Assembly: GCA_017421145.1 (NCBI GenBank)
Contig: JAFOTA010000235.1
Coordinates: forward strand, 1 to 10,930
Source: Treponema sp.
Lineage (GTDB): Bacteria > Spirochaetota > Spirochaetia > Treponematales > Treponemataceae
Length of the DNA stretch: 10,930 nt
Direction of reading: 5' to 3'
The stretch's first letter is position 1. Every line of letters begins with the position of its first letter. The notes below the pieces were generated by a model. It saw only the letters and a program-made list of their open reading frames with translations, was not told the DNA's origin and did no database searches. A program made the position numbers and the translations under genes. Below are positions 1 through 7,771 of the stretch, piece by piece.

Positions 1-1677
1 GCAGATGATGAAATCATTTTTTACAGATGCGCGGCTTTGCTTGAAGAAGGAGACTCTTCTTTCCCCGGCATCTACAATCTATGGTGCATTGAAAAACCCT
101 ATTCTGATTACCACAAAAAAATATTTTCGATGATAAAAAATTATCCTGGAAACGGCTTTGCTTTTGCATCGGAAATTGCAAGGATGGAAAACGAAGCTTC
201 AAAAAGGGAGTGGGGTCAGGCATCGGTTTATGCAAGGCGTGTATTGAGCGAAGGTTCGAATCTAAATCCTCAGGTAGTGAGCACTGCAGGAAAATCCTTG
301 CTCTACGGTTCGTCGAATTATGAACAGAATGCGGCGTTTCTTGAAGGACTTTTGACCGGAGAAAAAGAAGTCGATTTCTATTTGAATTTTTATGCGGGCC
401 GCCTTTATTCACGCGTTGAAAAATCAGTTGACGATGCGCTGGAATATTTTTTAAAAGCCATGGACTGTGCCGACAGCGATGAAAACTATGACAATGCGCT
501 TTGGTATTATCTGACCGTAGCACAGCAGAAAGACGTTGCACTTGCAGTAAGCGCATGCGAAAAATATTCCCCTGGCATGCACGATCCGAATTACTTCGAT
601 GATTTTTTTGAGTCTCTTTCCGTACAGCTTTTGAACGAGCAGAAATGGAGCGAATATTACAGGATTGCGAATCTGATTGAAAAATATGGAAGCCGCGAAA
701 CCGTATCGCTTTATTCATACGTTGCGGGCAGCCTTATTGAAAATGGTTTTTATCTCCCGGAAGGAAAATCAAAAGAAGATGAGATGAAAACTCTTTATAC
801 AAGGGCATTGGACGGTGCTTCCGATTCATATCACAAACTGATGGCGGCGGCAAAGCTTGGTCTCAGCGACGAAAAGACTATGGAGTGTTTTTCTTTCTGG
901 AACAAGCTGGAGGATTTTCAGGCTGATGAAGAAGTGGAAAAAATCTTTTACGGCTATATTGATTTTGATTTGATAGATTATGTGTATCCGTTCTGGCTTG
1001 AGCACAGCAATGAAATCGGCTTGGATTGCGCAAAGGCAGTCTCTGAATACATTTACTCAAAAACCGGTGAAGACCCTTATTTCAATTACATCGGTCTTAG
1101 GATCGCCGCAAAAAAAATGAATTACAGCGAAACCGCCTTGGACAAAAAAATCATGGAGCTTTCGTTTCCGTGCGGATTCAGTGAGTCCGTAGAAAAATAC
1201 GCCAAAGAATATAAAATAGAAGATTATCTTATTTACGCGCTGATCAGAATGGAAAGCTTTTATTCCCCGGAAGCGGTCAGCCATGCAGGTGCGACAGGTT
1301 TGTGCCAGCTTATGGAAAGCACAGCCGCCGAAGTTGCAAAAAAACTTGGCAAGACAGATTATGATCTTTTGGATCCTGACACAAACATACAGCTTGGGTC
1401 ATACTATCTTTCCGAACTGATTTCTCGTCTTGAAAACAATGCCCTTCTGGCCGTTTGCTCGTACAATGCCGGAATCGGTAAAATAAGGAGCACTCTCAAA
1501 AACTGCCTTTCGATTACAAAACGCAGGGAAATTCCGAACGACATTTTCCTTGAAATGATAAACATAAAGGAAACGAGAAACTACGGTAAAAGCGTGACCG
1601 CCGCCGCAGCTTTCTATGCATACCTTTACTTTGATAAATCCCCGGTTTCCGTAATAAAGAATCTGGTAGGATTTTAA
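1..1677 (+). CDS. slt: Soluble lytic murein transglycosylase (Slt type), 5'-truncated by window edge
   Basis: The reading frame is open from base 1, so the true start and any signal peptide lie outside the window; 558 residues are visible. The C-terminal part is a classic SLT (goose-lysozyme-like) domain. The catalytic Glu is in RMESFYSPEA (codon 1252-1254), followed by GATGLCQLMESTA (about 1288-1326) and the SYNAGIGKIR motif (from 1459). It ends with the ETRNYGKSV segment usual in this family. The N-terminal two thirds is alpha-helical with TPR-like character, as in the Slt70 superhelix. The enzyme would cleave the MurNAc-GlcNAc bond in the periplasm, forming 1,6-anhydroMurNAc ends. Small departures from the usual GLMQLMP motif are Cys for Met and Glu for Pro. 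The next gene, another wall enzyme, starts 57 nt downstream on the same strand. Family assignment is secure; the symbol is by analogy. Confidence 0.9.
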   Translation, partial: ADDEIIFYRCAALLEEGDSSFPGIYNLWCIEKPYSDYHKKIFSMIKNYPGNGFAFASEIARMENEASKREWGQASVYARRVLSEGSNLNPQVVSTAGKSLLYGSSNYEQNAAFLEGLLTGEKEVDFYLNFYAGRLYSRVEKSVDDALEYFLKAMDCADSDENYDNALWYYLTVAQQKDVALAVSACEKYSPGMHDPNYFDDFFESLSVQLLNEQKWSEYYRIANLIEKYGSRETVSLYSYVAGSLIENGFYLPEGKSKEDEMKTLYTRALDGASDSYHKLMAAAKLGLSDEKTMECFSFWNKLEDFQADEEVEKIFYGYIDFDLIDYVYPFWLEHSNEIGLDCAKAVSEYIYSKTGEDPYFNYIGLRIAAKKMNYSETALDKKIMELSFPCGFSESVEKYAKEYKIEDYLIYALIRMESFYSPEAVSHAGATGLCQLMESTAAEVAKKLGKTDYDLLDPDTNIQLGSYYLSELISRLENNALLAVCSYNAGIGKIRSTLKNCLSITKRREIPNDIFLEMINIKETRNYGKSVTAAAAFYAYLYFDKSPVSVIKNLVGF

Positions 1678-1734
1678 AAGCCTGCTTCCATAAAAAAACT
1701 AAACTGCTCTTTTGTATTTCCCGATAATAAAGGC

Positions 1735-2457
1735 ATGAAAGTACATGCTATTTTTTTAACGGCTCTTATGGCCACTGCATCCTTGGCTTCAGCTGAGGAA
1801 TTGTACAAAATAAACGTCATCGCCTCATATTACGGTGAAGAGCTTAACGGCAACAGAACCGCAAGCGGTGAAATATTCAACATGAATGATTATACCGCCG
1901 CTCATAATACGCTGCCGTTCGATACTTTGGTAAAGGTAACGAGCCTTGCCACTTCAAAATCCGTAGTCGTAAGAATAAACGACAGGGGACCGAGCGCACC
2001 GGGACGTGAGATCGACGTTTCAAAAGCGGCAGCTTCTGATTTGGGAATGCTTAAATCCGGGACTGCAAGGGTTTCCATGGAAATAATCCAATGGGGAACG
2101 AGCAACGGGCCTACGACTGATGTAAGCGGAGTGGTCGAAACGCCTTATGAGCAGGAAGCCAGGATTTCCAATCTGGGTGAAAAGCACTACGACGTTCAGC
2201 TTGGTGCGTATGCTGATTTTTCCAATGCAAAGGTTTTGGCCGACAAAATCAACAGCGAAGGATTCAAGAACATTGCATATCAGTCAGAAGACGGAATCAC
2301 TAGGGTGGTAATCCGCGACGTTCCGGCATCTGAGCTTGATTTCACCGTTGAGGCATTGAAGCAGCACGGATTTGACGAGTACCTTGTGCGCCAGAGAAAA
2401 CTGGGGACCGTAAAGGAATCTTCCGTTGACTACAGCGCGCTGAGGGTTGAAAAATAG
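1735..2457 (+). CDS. rlpA: RlpA-like septal ring lytic transglycosylase with SPOR domain (copy 1)
   Basis: A 240-residue exported protein. Residues 1-20 form a signal peptide ending ASA before EE. Residues about 26-120 are the RlpA double-psi beta-barrel, containing TASGE, TAAH, TLPF and RINDRGP. Glu46, His57 and Asp83 sit at the spacing of the active-site residues known for Pseudomonas RlpA. Position 49 is Asn where many members have Asp. After a linker, residues about 151-220 form a SPOR domain (YDVQLGAYADFSNA start, EYLVRQ end), which binds glycan strands stripped of peptides. RlpA cleaves such denuded strands during septation; that role is known for the family and inferred here. The ATG has no convincing Shine-Dalgarno, since AAAGG lies only 1 nt away. 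GATAAT at 1723-1728 would place a transcript start at or just before the ATG, so leaderless translation or readthrough from the Slt gene are both possible. It is paralogous to the next gene. Confidence 0.9.
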   Translation: MKVHAIFLTALMATASLASAEELYKINVIASYYGEELNGNRTASGEIFNMNDYTAAHNTLPFDTLVKVTSLATSKSVVVRINDRGPSAPGREIDVSKAAASDLGMLKSGTARVSMEIIQWGTSNGPTTDVSGVVETPYEQEARISNLGEKHYDVQLGAYADFSNAKVLADKINSEGFKNIAYQSEDGITRVVIRDVPASELDFTVEALKQHGFDEYLVRQRKLGTVKESSVDYSALRVEK

Positions 2458-2492
2458 CGGCCGGCAAAAACTCCGGTTCCATATAGGTTTAA

Positions 2493-2530
2493 TCCGCCTG
2501 ATTTCGGCAAGTGGGGGCTTTTCAGGCGGA
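2493..2530 (+). other. Inverted repeat (9-bp perfect stem) in the spacer between the rlpA copies
   Basis: TCCGCCTGA at 2493-2501 is an exact reverse complement of TCAGGCGGA at 2522-2530, with a 20-nt loop that is itself G-rich. It has no T-run directly behind it, so alone it is not a terminator. It lies 13 nt upstream of the terminator hairpin at 2544. It could stabilise the 3' end of the upstream mRNA or be part of a regulatory leader for the next gene. I do not recognise it as a known riboswitch class. Confidence 0.55.
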
Positions 2531-2543
2531 ATAAAAATGCAAG

Positions 2544-2580
2544 AATGGGGATCTGCATGAGCGGGTTCCCATTTTTTTTT
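2544..2580 (+). terminator. Intrinsic terminator after rlpA copy 1
   Basis: AATGGGGATC (2544-2553) pairs with GGTTCCCATT (2564-2573) over 10 bp including two G-U pairs, with a 10-nt loop. A run of nine T follows (2572-2580). It lies 86 nt after the stop of the first rlpA gene and 52 nt before the start of the second. I find no clear promoter between the T-run and the second gene. Confidence 0.75.
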
Positions 2581-2632
2581 AAGCTGTTTTTTTGGGGAAA
2601 ATGCGGCTTGAAATTTCTAAAAAGAGGATGAC

Positions 2633-3310
2633 ATGAAAAACGTTGAAACAAAATTGCCGAACCCCCGCAGATTTTTCAAAAAGAGTCTGTTAGCCGCCGT
2701 TCTTATTATTTTTGCCGCACCGCTTTTTGCTGATTATGTCTACAAATCAGAAGCCGTGGCATCTTTTTATGCTGATAAATTCCATGGCCGGAAAACGTCG
2801 AACGGAGAAACGTTCAATATGTATGCCCTGACTGCGGCTCATAAAACGCTTCCGTTCAATACTAAGGTCGTGGTCACTAATCTTGCGAACGGAAAAAACG
2901 TTACGGTCAGGATAAATGACAGGGGGCCTTTCGTTAGGGGGCGCGAAATCGATTTGTCAAAAGCCGCCGCAGAAAAGCTTGACATGATAAAATCCGGGAC
3001 AGCAAAAGTCAAGCTCACGATAATCTCAGGCACTCAGAATGCATCCCCTTGGAAACTCAACGAAAACAAAAACAAGACATGGGACATACAGCTTGGTGCA
3101 TTTGCAGTGCGTTCCAATGCCGAAGCCTTGGTCAAGCGCCTTCATGCCGCAGGGATTACAAAATATCTTGCCTACCAAAAATCCGGGAACATAACCAAAG
3201 TCGTAATCAAGGACATTGCCACCGCCGACGTGCAGGATTTTCTGAATCTTCTTGAAAAAAAAGGATTCACCGATTATTTTGTAAGGGAGCGGGCGAAAGT
3301 TAAAAAATAA
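2633..3310 (+). CDS. rlpA: RlpA-like septal ring lytic transglycosylase with SPOR domain (copy 2)
   Basis: A 225-residue paralogue of the preceding gene with the same architecture. A basic N-terminal stretch (PRRFFKK, residues 11-17) leads into a hydrophobic segment and a likely signal-peptidase site after Ala33. The barrel domain spans about 36-131 with Glu59, His70 and Asp96, spaced exactly as in copy 1, and Asn at position 62. A short linker leads to a SPOR domain at about 149-219 ([21 protein letters not shown]). The start is fixed by a good Shine-Dalgarno, GAGG at 2624-2627, 5 nt before the ATG. The main difference from copy 1 is a longer positively charged N-region and a shorter linker. 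Expected role is the same: cleavage of peptide-free glycan strands in the periplasm, probably at division or constriction sites. Whether both copies are active cannot be told from sequence. No strong hairpin terminator follows. Confidence 0.9.
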   Translation: MKNVETKLPNPRRFFKKSLLAAVLIIFAAPLFADYVYKSEAVASFYADKFHGRKTSNGETFNMYALTAAHKTLPFNTKVVVTNLANGKNVTVRINDRGPFVRGREIDLSKAAAEKLDMIKSGTAKVKLTIISGTQNASPWKLNENKNKTWDIQLGAFAVRSNAEALVKRLHAAGITKYLAYQKSGNITKVVIKDIATADVQDFLNLLEKKGFTDYFVRERAKVKK

Positions 3311-3372
3311 AGAATAAAAATATTGAGTAAATCTTAAACAGGTTTGTTTGATATTTTCCCACACTGCAAGTT

Positions 3373-3390
3373 TTTTCTCCATTTTCTCCA
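3373..3390 (+). repeat. Two perfect tandem copies of a 9-nt T-rich unit
   Basis: TTTTCTCCA occurs twice back to back (3373-3381 and 3382-3390), followed by a looser T-rich stretch up to the -35 box at 3408. The whole 3371-3409 region is strongly T-rich on this strand. It could act as an upstream promoter element or regulator site for the PilZ-like gene, or be simple low-complexity DNA. There is no evidence deciding between these. Confidence 0.5.
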
Positions 3391-3407
3391 TTTTTTGTGG
3401 ATTTTTT

Positions 3408-3436
3408 TTGACAAATCTCAGAATACAAGTTAAACT
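3408..3436 (+). promoter_or_regulatory. Sigma-70-type promoter of the PilZ-like gene
   Basis: TTGACA (3408-3413, perfect -35) is separated by 17 nt from TAAACT (3431-3436, 4 of 6 to the -10 consensus). Transcription would begin near 3443, giving a leader of about 40 nt with GGGAGGA at 3462-3468. This supports the ATG at 3483 rather than the upstream in-frame TTG at 3348, which lies before the promoter. Confidence 0.6.
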
Positions 3437-3482
3437 TATAAGATACAGAGTACGCTGTTTTGGGAGGAAGTGGGCTTTATTT

Positions 3483-4430
3483 ATGGAAGAGTTGGATAGC
3501 CCTGCGGCAGGACGAAAGACATTTTTTATTGCCCCGGACATTACTATATTGCCGGAATCCTATATGGAAGAGTATATGACTAGGGGATATGAGGCATATA
3601 TTATCGTTGATGACCGCTATTGTCCTATCGGCCGTAAAATTGAGCTGATAATTTCAATGTACCCGAATTCAATCTTTTTCTTCTATATTGATGCGAAAAT
3701 TGAAGGAATTGAATGGCCGAAATTCATCTACAAAATGCAGCGCGAGCATGGAAATGAAGCCTTGTTCGGAATCCTCTACCTGAATGCAAAGACCGAAGCT
3801 GAAAAAGAAAGGATCAAAAAATTCTACCTTTTTGATGTGGGCGTGCAGTGCGGCTGCATAGGATTGGATTATCAGCATAAGAAAAATTTCGTACTTATCG
3901 ACAGCGTGCTGAAAGCAAATCAGGCTACAGGAAAACGCAAGACAATCCGTGCCACTTGTACCGGAGCAAGTGAAGTTTCGTTTGTAAGGGACAATCTACA
4001 GTACAGGGGTAAAATCAACGACATAAGCCTTAGCCATTTTTCATGCCAGTTTTATGAAGGAACCCTTCCTCAATACAGCAAGGTAAAAGACATGATGCTT
4101 GTCATTGACGGAATCCACATACAGACCAACGGCGTTCTTTTGATGCAGCGTCCCATTCCTGACGGCGGAAAGCTCAATGTCTTTGTATTTGCAAAAAATG
4201 ACGGTACATTTGGATTGGAGGGCGAGAACTTTATACGCGTTTCTGAAAAAATCTACCAGCTCATAAGCACCAAGACAAAGGAAATGCTTCACAGGCTTTT
4301 CGTGACTGCCGGAAAAGAGCTTGAAGAATCGCAGGCTGCTGAAAAACTAAAGCAGCAGGCCATCCAAAGCGCGAAAAACAAAGCTGAAAAACTTGCAAAG
4401 GCTGAGCAGGAATCAGCGGACGGAAAATAA
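3483..4430 (+). CDS. PilZ-like domain protein with uncharacterised N-terminal domain
   Basis: A 315-residue protein with no signal peptide or membrane segment, so probably cytoplasmic. Residues about 10-130 form an alpha/beta region that I cannot assign; it has alternating hydrophobic strands such as [10 protein letters not shown] and SIFFFYID. Residues about 148-250 resemble a PilZ domain. R152-K-T-I-R156 fits the RxxxR motif, and D180-I-S182 fits the start of D/NxSxxG, but the expected Gly is His185, so c-di-GMP binding is plausible but not certain. Residues about 255-315 form a charged helical, possibly coiled-coil tail rich in Lys, Glu, Ala and Gln. I chose the ATG at 3483 because the promoter and the GGGAGGA lie just upstream; the spacing of about 14 nt is long. 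An upstream TTG at 3348 would add 45 residues but is unlikely. The reading frame ends 38 nt before the rubrerythrin gene on the same strand. Confidence 0.7.
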   Translation: MEELDSPAAGRKTFFIAPDITILPESYMEEYMTRGYEAYIIVDDRYCPIGRKIELIISMYPNSIFFFYIDAKIEGIEWPKFIYKMQREHGNEALFGILYLNAKTEAEKERIKKFYLFDVGVQCGCIGLDYQHKKNFVLIDSVLKANQATGKRKTIRATCTGASEVSFVRDNLQYRGKINDISLSHFSCQFYEGTLPQYSKVKDMMLVIDGIHIQTNGVLLMQRPIPDGGKLNVFVFAKNDGTFGLEGENFIRVSEKIYQLISTKTKEMLHRLFVTAGKELEESQAAEKLKQQAIQSAKNKAEKLAKAEQESADGK

Positions 4431-4468
4431 ATTTTGTTTTTATAAATTACCATAATAAGGAGAATACG

Positions 4469-5002
4469 ATGGAGTTGAAGGGATCAAAGACCGAAAAAAA
4501 TTTGCAGGCTGCTTTTGCAGGTGAATCACAGGCAAGGAACAAGTACACATACTTTGCGTCAAAAGCCAAAAAAGACGGATTCAACCAGATTGCGGCAATT
4601 TTCGAGGAAACTGCTGAAAACGAAAAGGAACACGCAAAAATGTGGTTCAAGCTTTTGGAAGGAATCGGCTCTACAGCTGAAAATCTGAAGGCCGCCGCTG
4701 AAGGCGAAAACTACGAGTGGACTGAAATGTACCCGGCTTTTGCAAAAGAAGCTCGCGAAGAAGGATTTGAAAAAATCGCCAAAATGTTCGAGGGTGTCGC
4801 CGCAATTGAAAAGGCTCATGAGGAACGCTACAAAAAGCTCCTTGCCAATGTTGAAGGTGATCTGGTTTTCTCAAAGGAAGGTGACGTAATCTGGCAGTGC
4901 GCCAACTGCGGTCATATCTGCGTAGGAAAGAAAGCTCCTGAGGTATGCCCGGTATGCAGCCATCCGCAGAGCTATTTCCAGGTTCTTGCAGAAAACTACT
5001 AG
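4469..5002 (+). CDS. rbr: Rubrerythrin (NADH-linked peroxide reductase)
   Basis: A 177-residue two-domain rubrerythrin of typical length. The ferritin-like diiron domain (about 1-135) carries Glu19, the E52-x-x-H55 pair, Glu94 and Glu97, and the E114-x-x-H117 pair. All expected ligands are present. The C-terminal rubredoxin-like domain has Cys144-x-x-Cys147 and Cys160-x-x-Cys163 for a single iron. In anaerobes rubrerythrin reduces hydrogen peroxide to water in the cytoplasm, with electrons delivered through the rubredoxin centre. A strong AAGGAG (4457-4462) lies 6 nt before the ATG. The gene is followed directly by a strong terminator, and the 38-nt spacer from the PilZ-like gene leaves little room for a promoter. 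It may therefore be co-transcribed with that gene, although the spacer is AT-rich. No partner such as rubredoxin or superoxide reductase is in the window. Confidence 0.97.
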   Translation: MELKGSKTEKNLQAAFAGESQARNKYTYFASKAKKDGFNQIAAIFEETAENEKEHAKMWFKLLEGIGSTAENLKAAAEGENYEWTEMYPAFAKEAREEGFEKIAKMFEGVAAIEKAHEERYKKLLANVEGDLVFSKEGDVIWQCANCGHICVGKKAPEVCPVCSHPQSYFQVLAENY

Positions 5003-5027
5003 ACTGCATTTTTTCTTGACGGATTTT

Positions 5028-5061
5028 AATCCTCCGTGGTTTTTCACGGGGGATTTTTTTT
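5028..5061 (+). terminator. Intrinsic terminator after rubrerythrin
   Basis: AATCCTCCGTG (5028-5038) pairs with CACGGGGGATT (5045-5055) over 11 bp with one G-U pair and a 6-nt loop. An uninterrupted T-run ends at 5061. It starts 26 nt after the rubrerythrin stop codon. Confidence 0.9.
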
Positions 5062-5074
5062 GAAATAAATTTGT

Positions 5075-5103
5075 TTGTATTTTTCCCAAAAACCACTTAT
5101 ACT
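5075..5103 (+). promoter_or_regulatory. Candidate promoter of the chemoreceptor gene
   Basis: TTGTAT (5075-5080, weak -35) lies 17 nt upstream of TATACT (5098-5103, 5 of 6 to the -10 consensus), directly after the rubrerythrin terminator. Transcription would start near 5110, giving a leader of about 50 nt. A weak Shine-Dalgarno, GGGG at 5151-5154, lies 7 nt before the ATG. Confidence 0.45.
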
Positions 5104-5161
5104 TATCATATAGCTTCTTATCAGCATCTGCATTTAAATTTTTAGAAGATGGGGTTATATC

Positions 5162-7036
5162 ATGGAGAGAGACTCATCGGATAAATATAAGGTGATAGAA
5201 CGGTTTCCGTCGTCCCTTTTTTTCATCTACCAGCAGATTTTTTTAGTTCCTATTGTTGCCAGCTGGACTTACACATCGCTGACAAAACTCGTCCCGTTTA
5301 GAAAAACCATCGTCGCTTTTACATGTCCGTTCGGAATCCCGATTTTAACTTCGATTGTAGGATTCACGATTTTCTGGTATTTTTTCTGTAGTTCAAAGAT
5401 CTGCGCTTACAACGGAACGAAAGAGTCATCCGATTACACGAACAAATGGATAAAAATTTTTGAGCGCGTCACATTGATCTTCGCAATCATGAACGGACCT
5501 GTGGCCGGGCTTGCGGTAATCGCCACGACATGGATGACTGGTCACAAAACACCGGTTTTGACTCAGCTGATTCTCTGCACAGGATCAACATGCACGTTCA
5601 GCCTTGCGTTTTACTGTCTCTTTTCATACAGATTTGAGAAGCTCCTGAAAAAAGTTCCGTTTGAGGAAAAGTACAAAAGCATGTCCCTTATCTCCAAGTG
5701 CAGTGTTTTTCCGGGAATCAGCGTTTTGGGAACGGCCATGCACATGATGATTCCGACACTCTGCGAACGACACGGCCTTGAGATTTCTGATACTGCGAAA
5801 ATCGTTTACGCTGTTTTGATTTTGATAATAGGATTTGCGTTTACGGTTTTCGACATGCTCTGCCTTATGCACGGAATCGTAAAGAGCATGAGCGGCGTTT
5901 CGGTTTTTGCGAACAAACTTGCGAAAAAGGATTACACGAGCAAGGAATTTCAAGTGCGGACGCGCGATGAGTTCGGCCTTTTGATGATGGACATGAATTC
6001 GTTTTTCGCGGTGACAAAGCATCTTCTTTCCGACATTGCAGAAAGCACGGACATTTCCCTGAAGACCGCGAATCAGTTTTCGGAAAAGATGGAGCTTACA
6101 TCCAAAACCGTCGGCGAAATCAACCGGAATGTCTCGAACGTAAACGAGCGTGTGGAAAAACAGTCGTCGGGCGTTGAAAGATCCACCATGGCTGTGCATA
6201 ACATGATTTCAAATCTGGAGGAGCTTAAAGAAAAAATTTCCGCTCAGGTTGCCGGAGTTTCAAATTCTTCGGGTGCGGTTGAGGAAATGGTTTCGAACAT
6301 AAATTCAGTTTCGGCGATTTTGGAAATGAACTCCCAGAATGTAGATTCCCTTAAGATGCAGACGGAACTCGGAAGACAAAAAGTTCTTGAAGCCGCAAAA
6401 CTTTCTGAGGAAATAAAAGACCAGTCCAAGGGTCTTATGGAGGCTTCGGGCATAATCCAGAGCATCGCAAGCCAGACAAATCTTCTGGCCATGAACGCAG
6501 CAATCGAAGCGGCGCACGCCGGTGAATCAGGAAAAGGATTTGCAGTGGTTGCAGATGAAATCCGTAAGCTTGCCACCCAGTCCGATCAGCAGGGAAAAAA
6601 GATTTCGGGAAACCTTAACCAGCTGCAGCAGTGCATAAACGAAGTCGTTGAAAACACAAACGAAGTACGCTCGCAGTTTGACATAATCTTCTCGTTGACC
6701 GACACCGTGAAAAATCAGGAAATCATAATCAAGGGAGCGATGGATGAGCAGACTGCCGGAAGCAACCTGGTTCTCCAGTCGATGAGCAACATAAAAGAAT
6801 CGACCGATGTCGTGAAAAACAATTCGGAGGAAATCTTCCTTGACGGACAGCGCATAAAAAAAGAGATGAAAGCCTTGGAAGAAGCGACCGCAGATATCGG
6901 AGATGCAATGAAGCTTGTGTCAGAAGGAACCGCCGGAATAACCGAGGCAATCGCAAGCATAGAAAAGAGCAGCTCGGAAAATCAGCGGAACCTTGATTCA
7001 CTGCAAAAAGAGGTCGGTGGATTCAAGCTTAAATAA
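5162..7036 (+). CDS. Methyl-accepting chemotaxis protein with six-helix membrane N-terminus
   Basis: A 624-residue chemoreceptor. Hydrophobic segments lie at about residues 18-40, 50-76, 101-124, 132-156, 178-199 and 212-240, suggesting six membrane passes. The loops are short and there is no room for a periplasmic Cache or four-helix sensor. A HAMP-like segment follows at about 241-292 ([18 protein letters not shown]). The rest is the helical signalling domain. Its conserved tip runs from about 431 to 474 and includes [20 protein letters not shown] and [15 protein letters not shown], the CheA/CheW contact region. The protein ends in FKLK, with no NWETF-like CheR/CheB tether. It should form receptor arrays that control the CheA kinase and flagellar motor. 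The ligand is unknown; the membrane domain could sense hydrophobic compounds, membrane state or another membrane protein. The gene is probably monocistronic and converges on the AlkD-type gene, with 37 nt between their stop codons. Confidence 0.93.
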   Translation: MERDSSDKYKVIERFPSSLFFIYQQIFLVPIVASWTYTSLTKLVPFRKTIVAFTCPFGIPILTSIVGFTIFWYFFCSSKICAYNGTKESSDYTNKWIKIFERVTLIFAIMNGPVAGLAVIATTWMTGHKTPVLTQLILCTGSTCTFSLAFYCLFSYRFEKLLKKVPFEEKYKSMSLISKCSVFPGISVLGTAMHMMIPTLCERHGLEISDTAKIVYAVLILIIGFAFTVFDMLCLMHGIVKSMSGVSVFANKLAKKDYTSKEFQVRTRDEFGLLMMDMNSFFAVTKHLLSDIAESTDISLKTANQFSEKMELTSKTVGEINRNVSNVNERVEKQSSGVERSTMAVHNMISNLEELKEKISAQVAGVSNSSGAVEEMVSNINSVSAILEMNSQNVDSLKMQTELGRQKVLEAAKLSEEIKDQSKGLMEASGIIQSIASQTNLLAMNAAIEAAHAGESGKGFAVVADEIRKLATQSDQQGKKISGNLNQLQQCINEVVENTNEVRSQFDIIFSLTDTVKNQEIIIKGAMDEQTAGSNLVLQSMSNIKESTDVVKNNSEEIFLDGQRIKKEMKALEEATADIGDAMKLVSEGTAGITEAIASIEKSSSENQRNLDSLQKEVGGFKLK

Positions 7037-7073
7037 TAGATGATTTTAAAAGCTGTCCTTGGATTCAGTCTGT

Positions 7074-7757
7074 TTAGTTCAAATCGACACGGAGAGAGGC
7101 AAGGTGTTTTTTGTGTTCGTCCGTGACCCGGTAGCTTTCCACTGCTTTTTGGATTGCCTTGTTGTGCGTCCATGGTTCGAGCTTTTTTTCTTCGATGTAT
7201 TTGACCGCTTTGTCGTACTGTTTTGCGAGTGCCGTTGCGAAATACCATGCGACCATCATTTTGATGTAATAATCTTCGCCGCGGTTTTTTGCTGCCCATT
7301 CAAGATATTCGTCCTTAAAATCTTCGTCAAGAAATTCATTCATCAGCATGCGGAGACCGAATCTGGCTGTGTAGACGTGTTCTGATTTTATCCATTTTTT
7401 GATCAAGGGGAGAAGCTTTCCATGGTTTTTCTTGAAGACTTTCGGGCTTGACTGATCGCATACCGGCCAGCAGTCGATGAACGGAAGAAAACGCTCAAGC
7501 TCTTTTACGCACGTGTCAAAATCCTTGATCAGCGAAACAAGGAAAAAGTGGATCATGTTCTCTTCGTAAAACTTGTGGGGAAGCTCCTTTAGAAACTCGT
7601 CGGCTTCATCGGTTCCGAAAACGTCTTTTGCAATCTTACGCATGCCGGGAGTCCTTACGCCTATTATAGAATCTTTAGGAATGTTCGGTACAAGCCTGCT
7701 CTGAAATTCACGGTATTCACTGTCACGCTGGTCAAAAAGTCTTTCGCGTATGCCCAT
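7074..7757 (-). CDS. alkD: AlkD-type DNA alkylation repair glycosylase
   Basis: A 227-residue protein of the DNA alkylation repair (AlkD) family, built of HEAT-like helical repeats. It contains the family stretches VIGVRTP-like (32-37), LPHKFYEEN (59-67), SPKVFKKN (104-111), WYFATALAKQ (171-180) and WTHNKAIQKAVESYR (196-210). Trp97 and Asp101 have the four-residue spacing of Bacillus cereus AlkD Trp109 and Asp113. Arg132 and Trp171 could match Arg148 and Trp187; this mapping is by spacing from memory. AlkD excises bulky or cationic N3- and N7-alkylated purines from DNA without flipping the base. It is the last gene of the minus-strand operon, starting 4 nt after the stop of the solute-binding-like gene, so the two are probably translationally coupled. 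Functional linkage to the binding proteins is not evident. No clear terminator follows on its strand. Confidence 0.93.
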   Translation of the reverse strand: MGIRERLFDQRDSEYREFQSRLVPNIPKDSIIGVRTPGMRKIAKDVFGTDEADEFLKELPHKFYEENMIHFFLVSLIKDFDTCVKELERFLPFIDCWPVCDQSSPKVFKKNHGKLLPLIKKWIKSEHVYTARFGLRMLMNEFLDEDFKDEYLEWAAKNRGEDYYIKMMVAWYFATALAKQYDKAVKYIEEKKLEPWTHNKAIQKAVESYRVTDEHKKHLASLRVDLN

Positions 7758-7771
7758 AGGATCAATCCTCC
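7758..7771 (-). promoter_or_regulatory. Ribosome binding site of alkD embedded in the upstream stop region
   Basis: Read on the minus strand, GGAGGA (7771-7766) overlaps the last sense codons of the upstream gene. Its TGA is at 7764-7762 and the alkD ATG at 7757-7755. AGGA of this site (7769-7766) can pair with TCCT (7761-7758) around a TTGA loop that contains the stop codon. A ribosome finishing the upstream gene would open this small stem, which would favour coupled translation. The four-base stem is weak, so the effect is an inference. Confidence 0.6.

Noticed and set aside
14..718. 234-codon minus-strand open frame opposite the Slt gene
   Set aside because: It lies entirely opposite the clearly coding transglycosylase, and its product is a compositionally odd Ser, Arg and Asn-rich sequence without domain signals.
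3341..3357. AT-rich partial inverted repeat after the second rlpA gene
   Set aside because: AAACA/TGTTT pairs over only five bases with no GC content and no adjacent T-run of note, so it was not called a terminator.
3348..3482. TTG-initiated N-terminal extension of the PilZ-like protein
   Set aside because: The TTG lies upstream of a TTGACA/TAAACT promoter and within low-complexity T-rich DNA, and the added residues are a Phe-rich translation of it. The ATG at 3483 is preferred.
3026..3541. 171-codon open frame on the minus strand
   Set aside because: It overlaps the 3' end of the second rlpA gene and the promoter region of the PilZ-like gene, and its product resembles no family. It is a shadow of well-supported genes on the other strand.
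4440..4457. PerR-box-like AT-rich sequence before rubrerythrin
   Set aside because: TTATAAATTACCATAATA has only a loose inverted symmetry and does not match the known box spacing. Peroxide regulation is plausible for the gene but not shown here.
7026..7054. AT-rich imperfect inverted repeat between the convergent chemoreceptor and alkD genes
   Set aside because: AGCTTAAAT can pair with ATTTTAAAAGCT only with a three-base bulge, and there is no GC-rich stem or clear T-run, so it is not supported as a bidirectional terminator.
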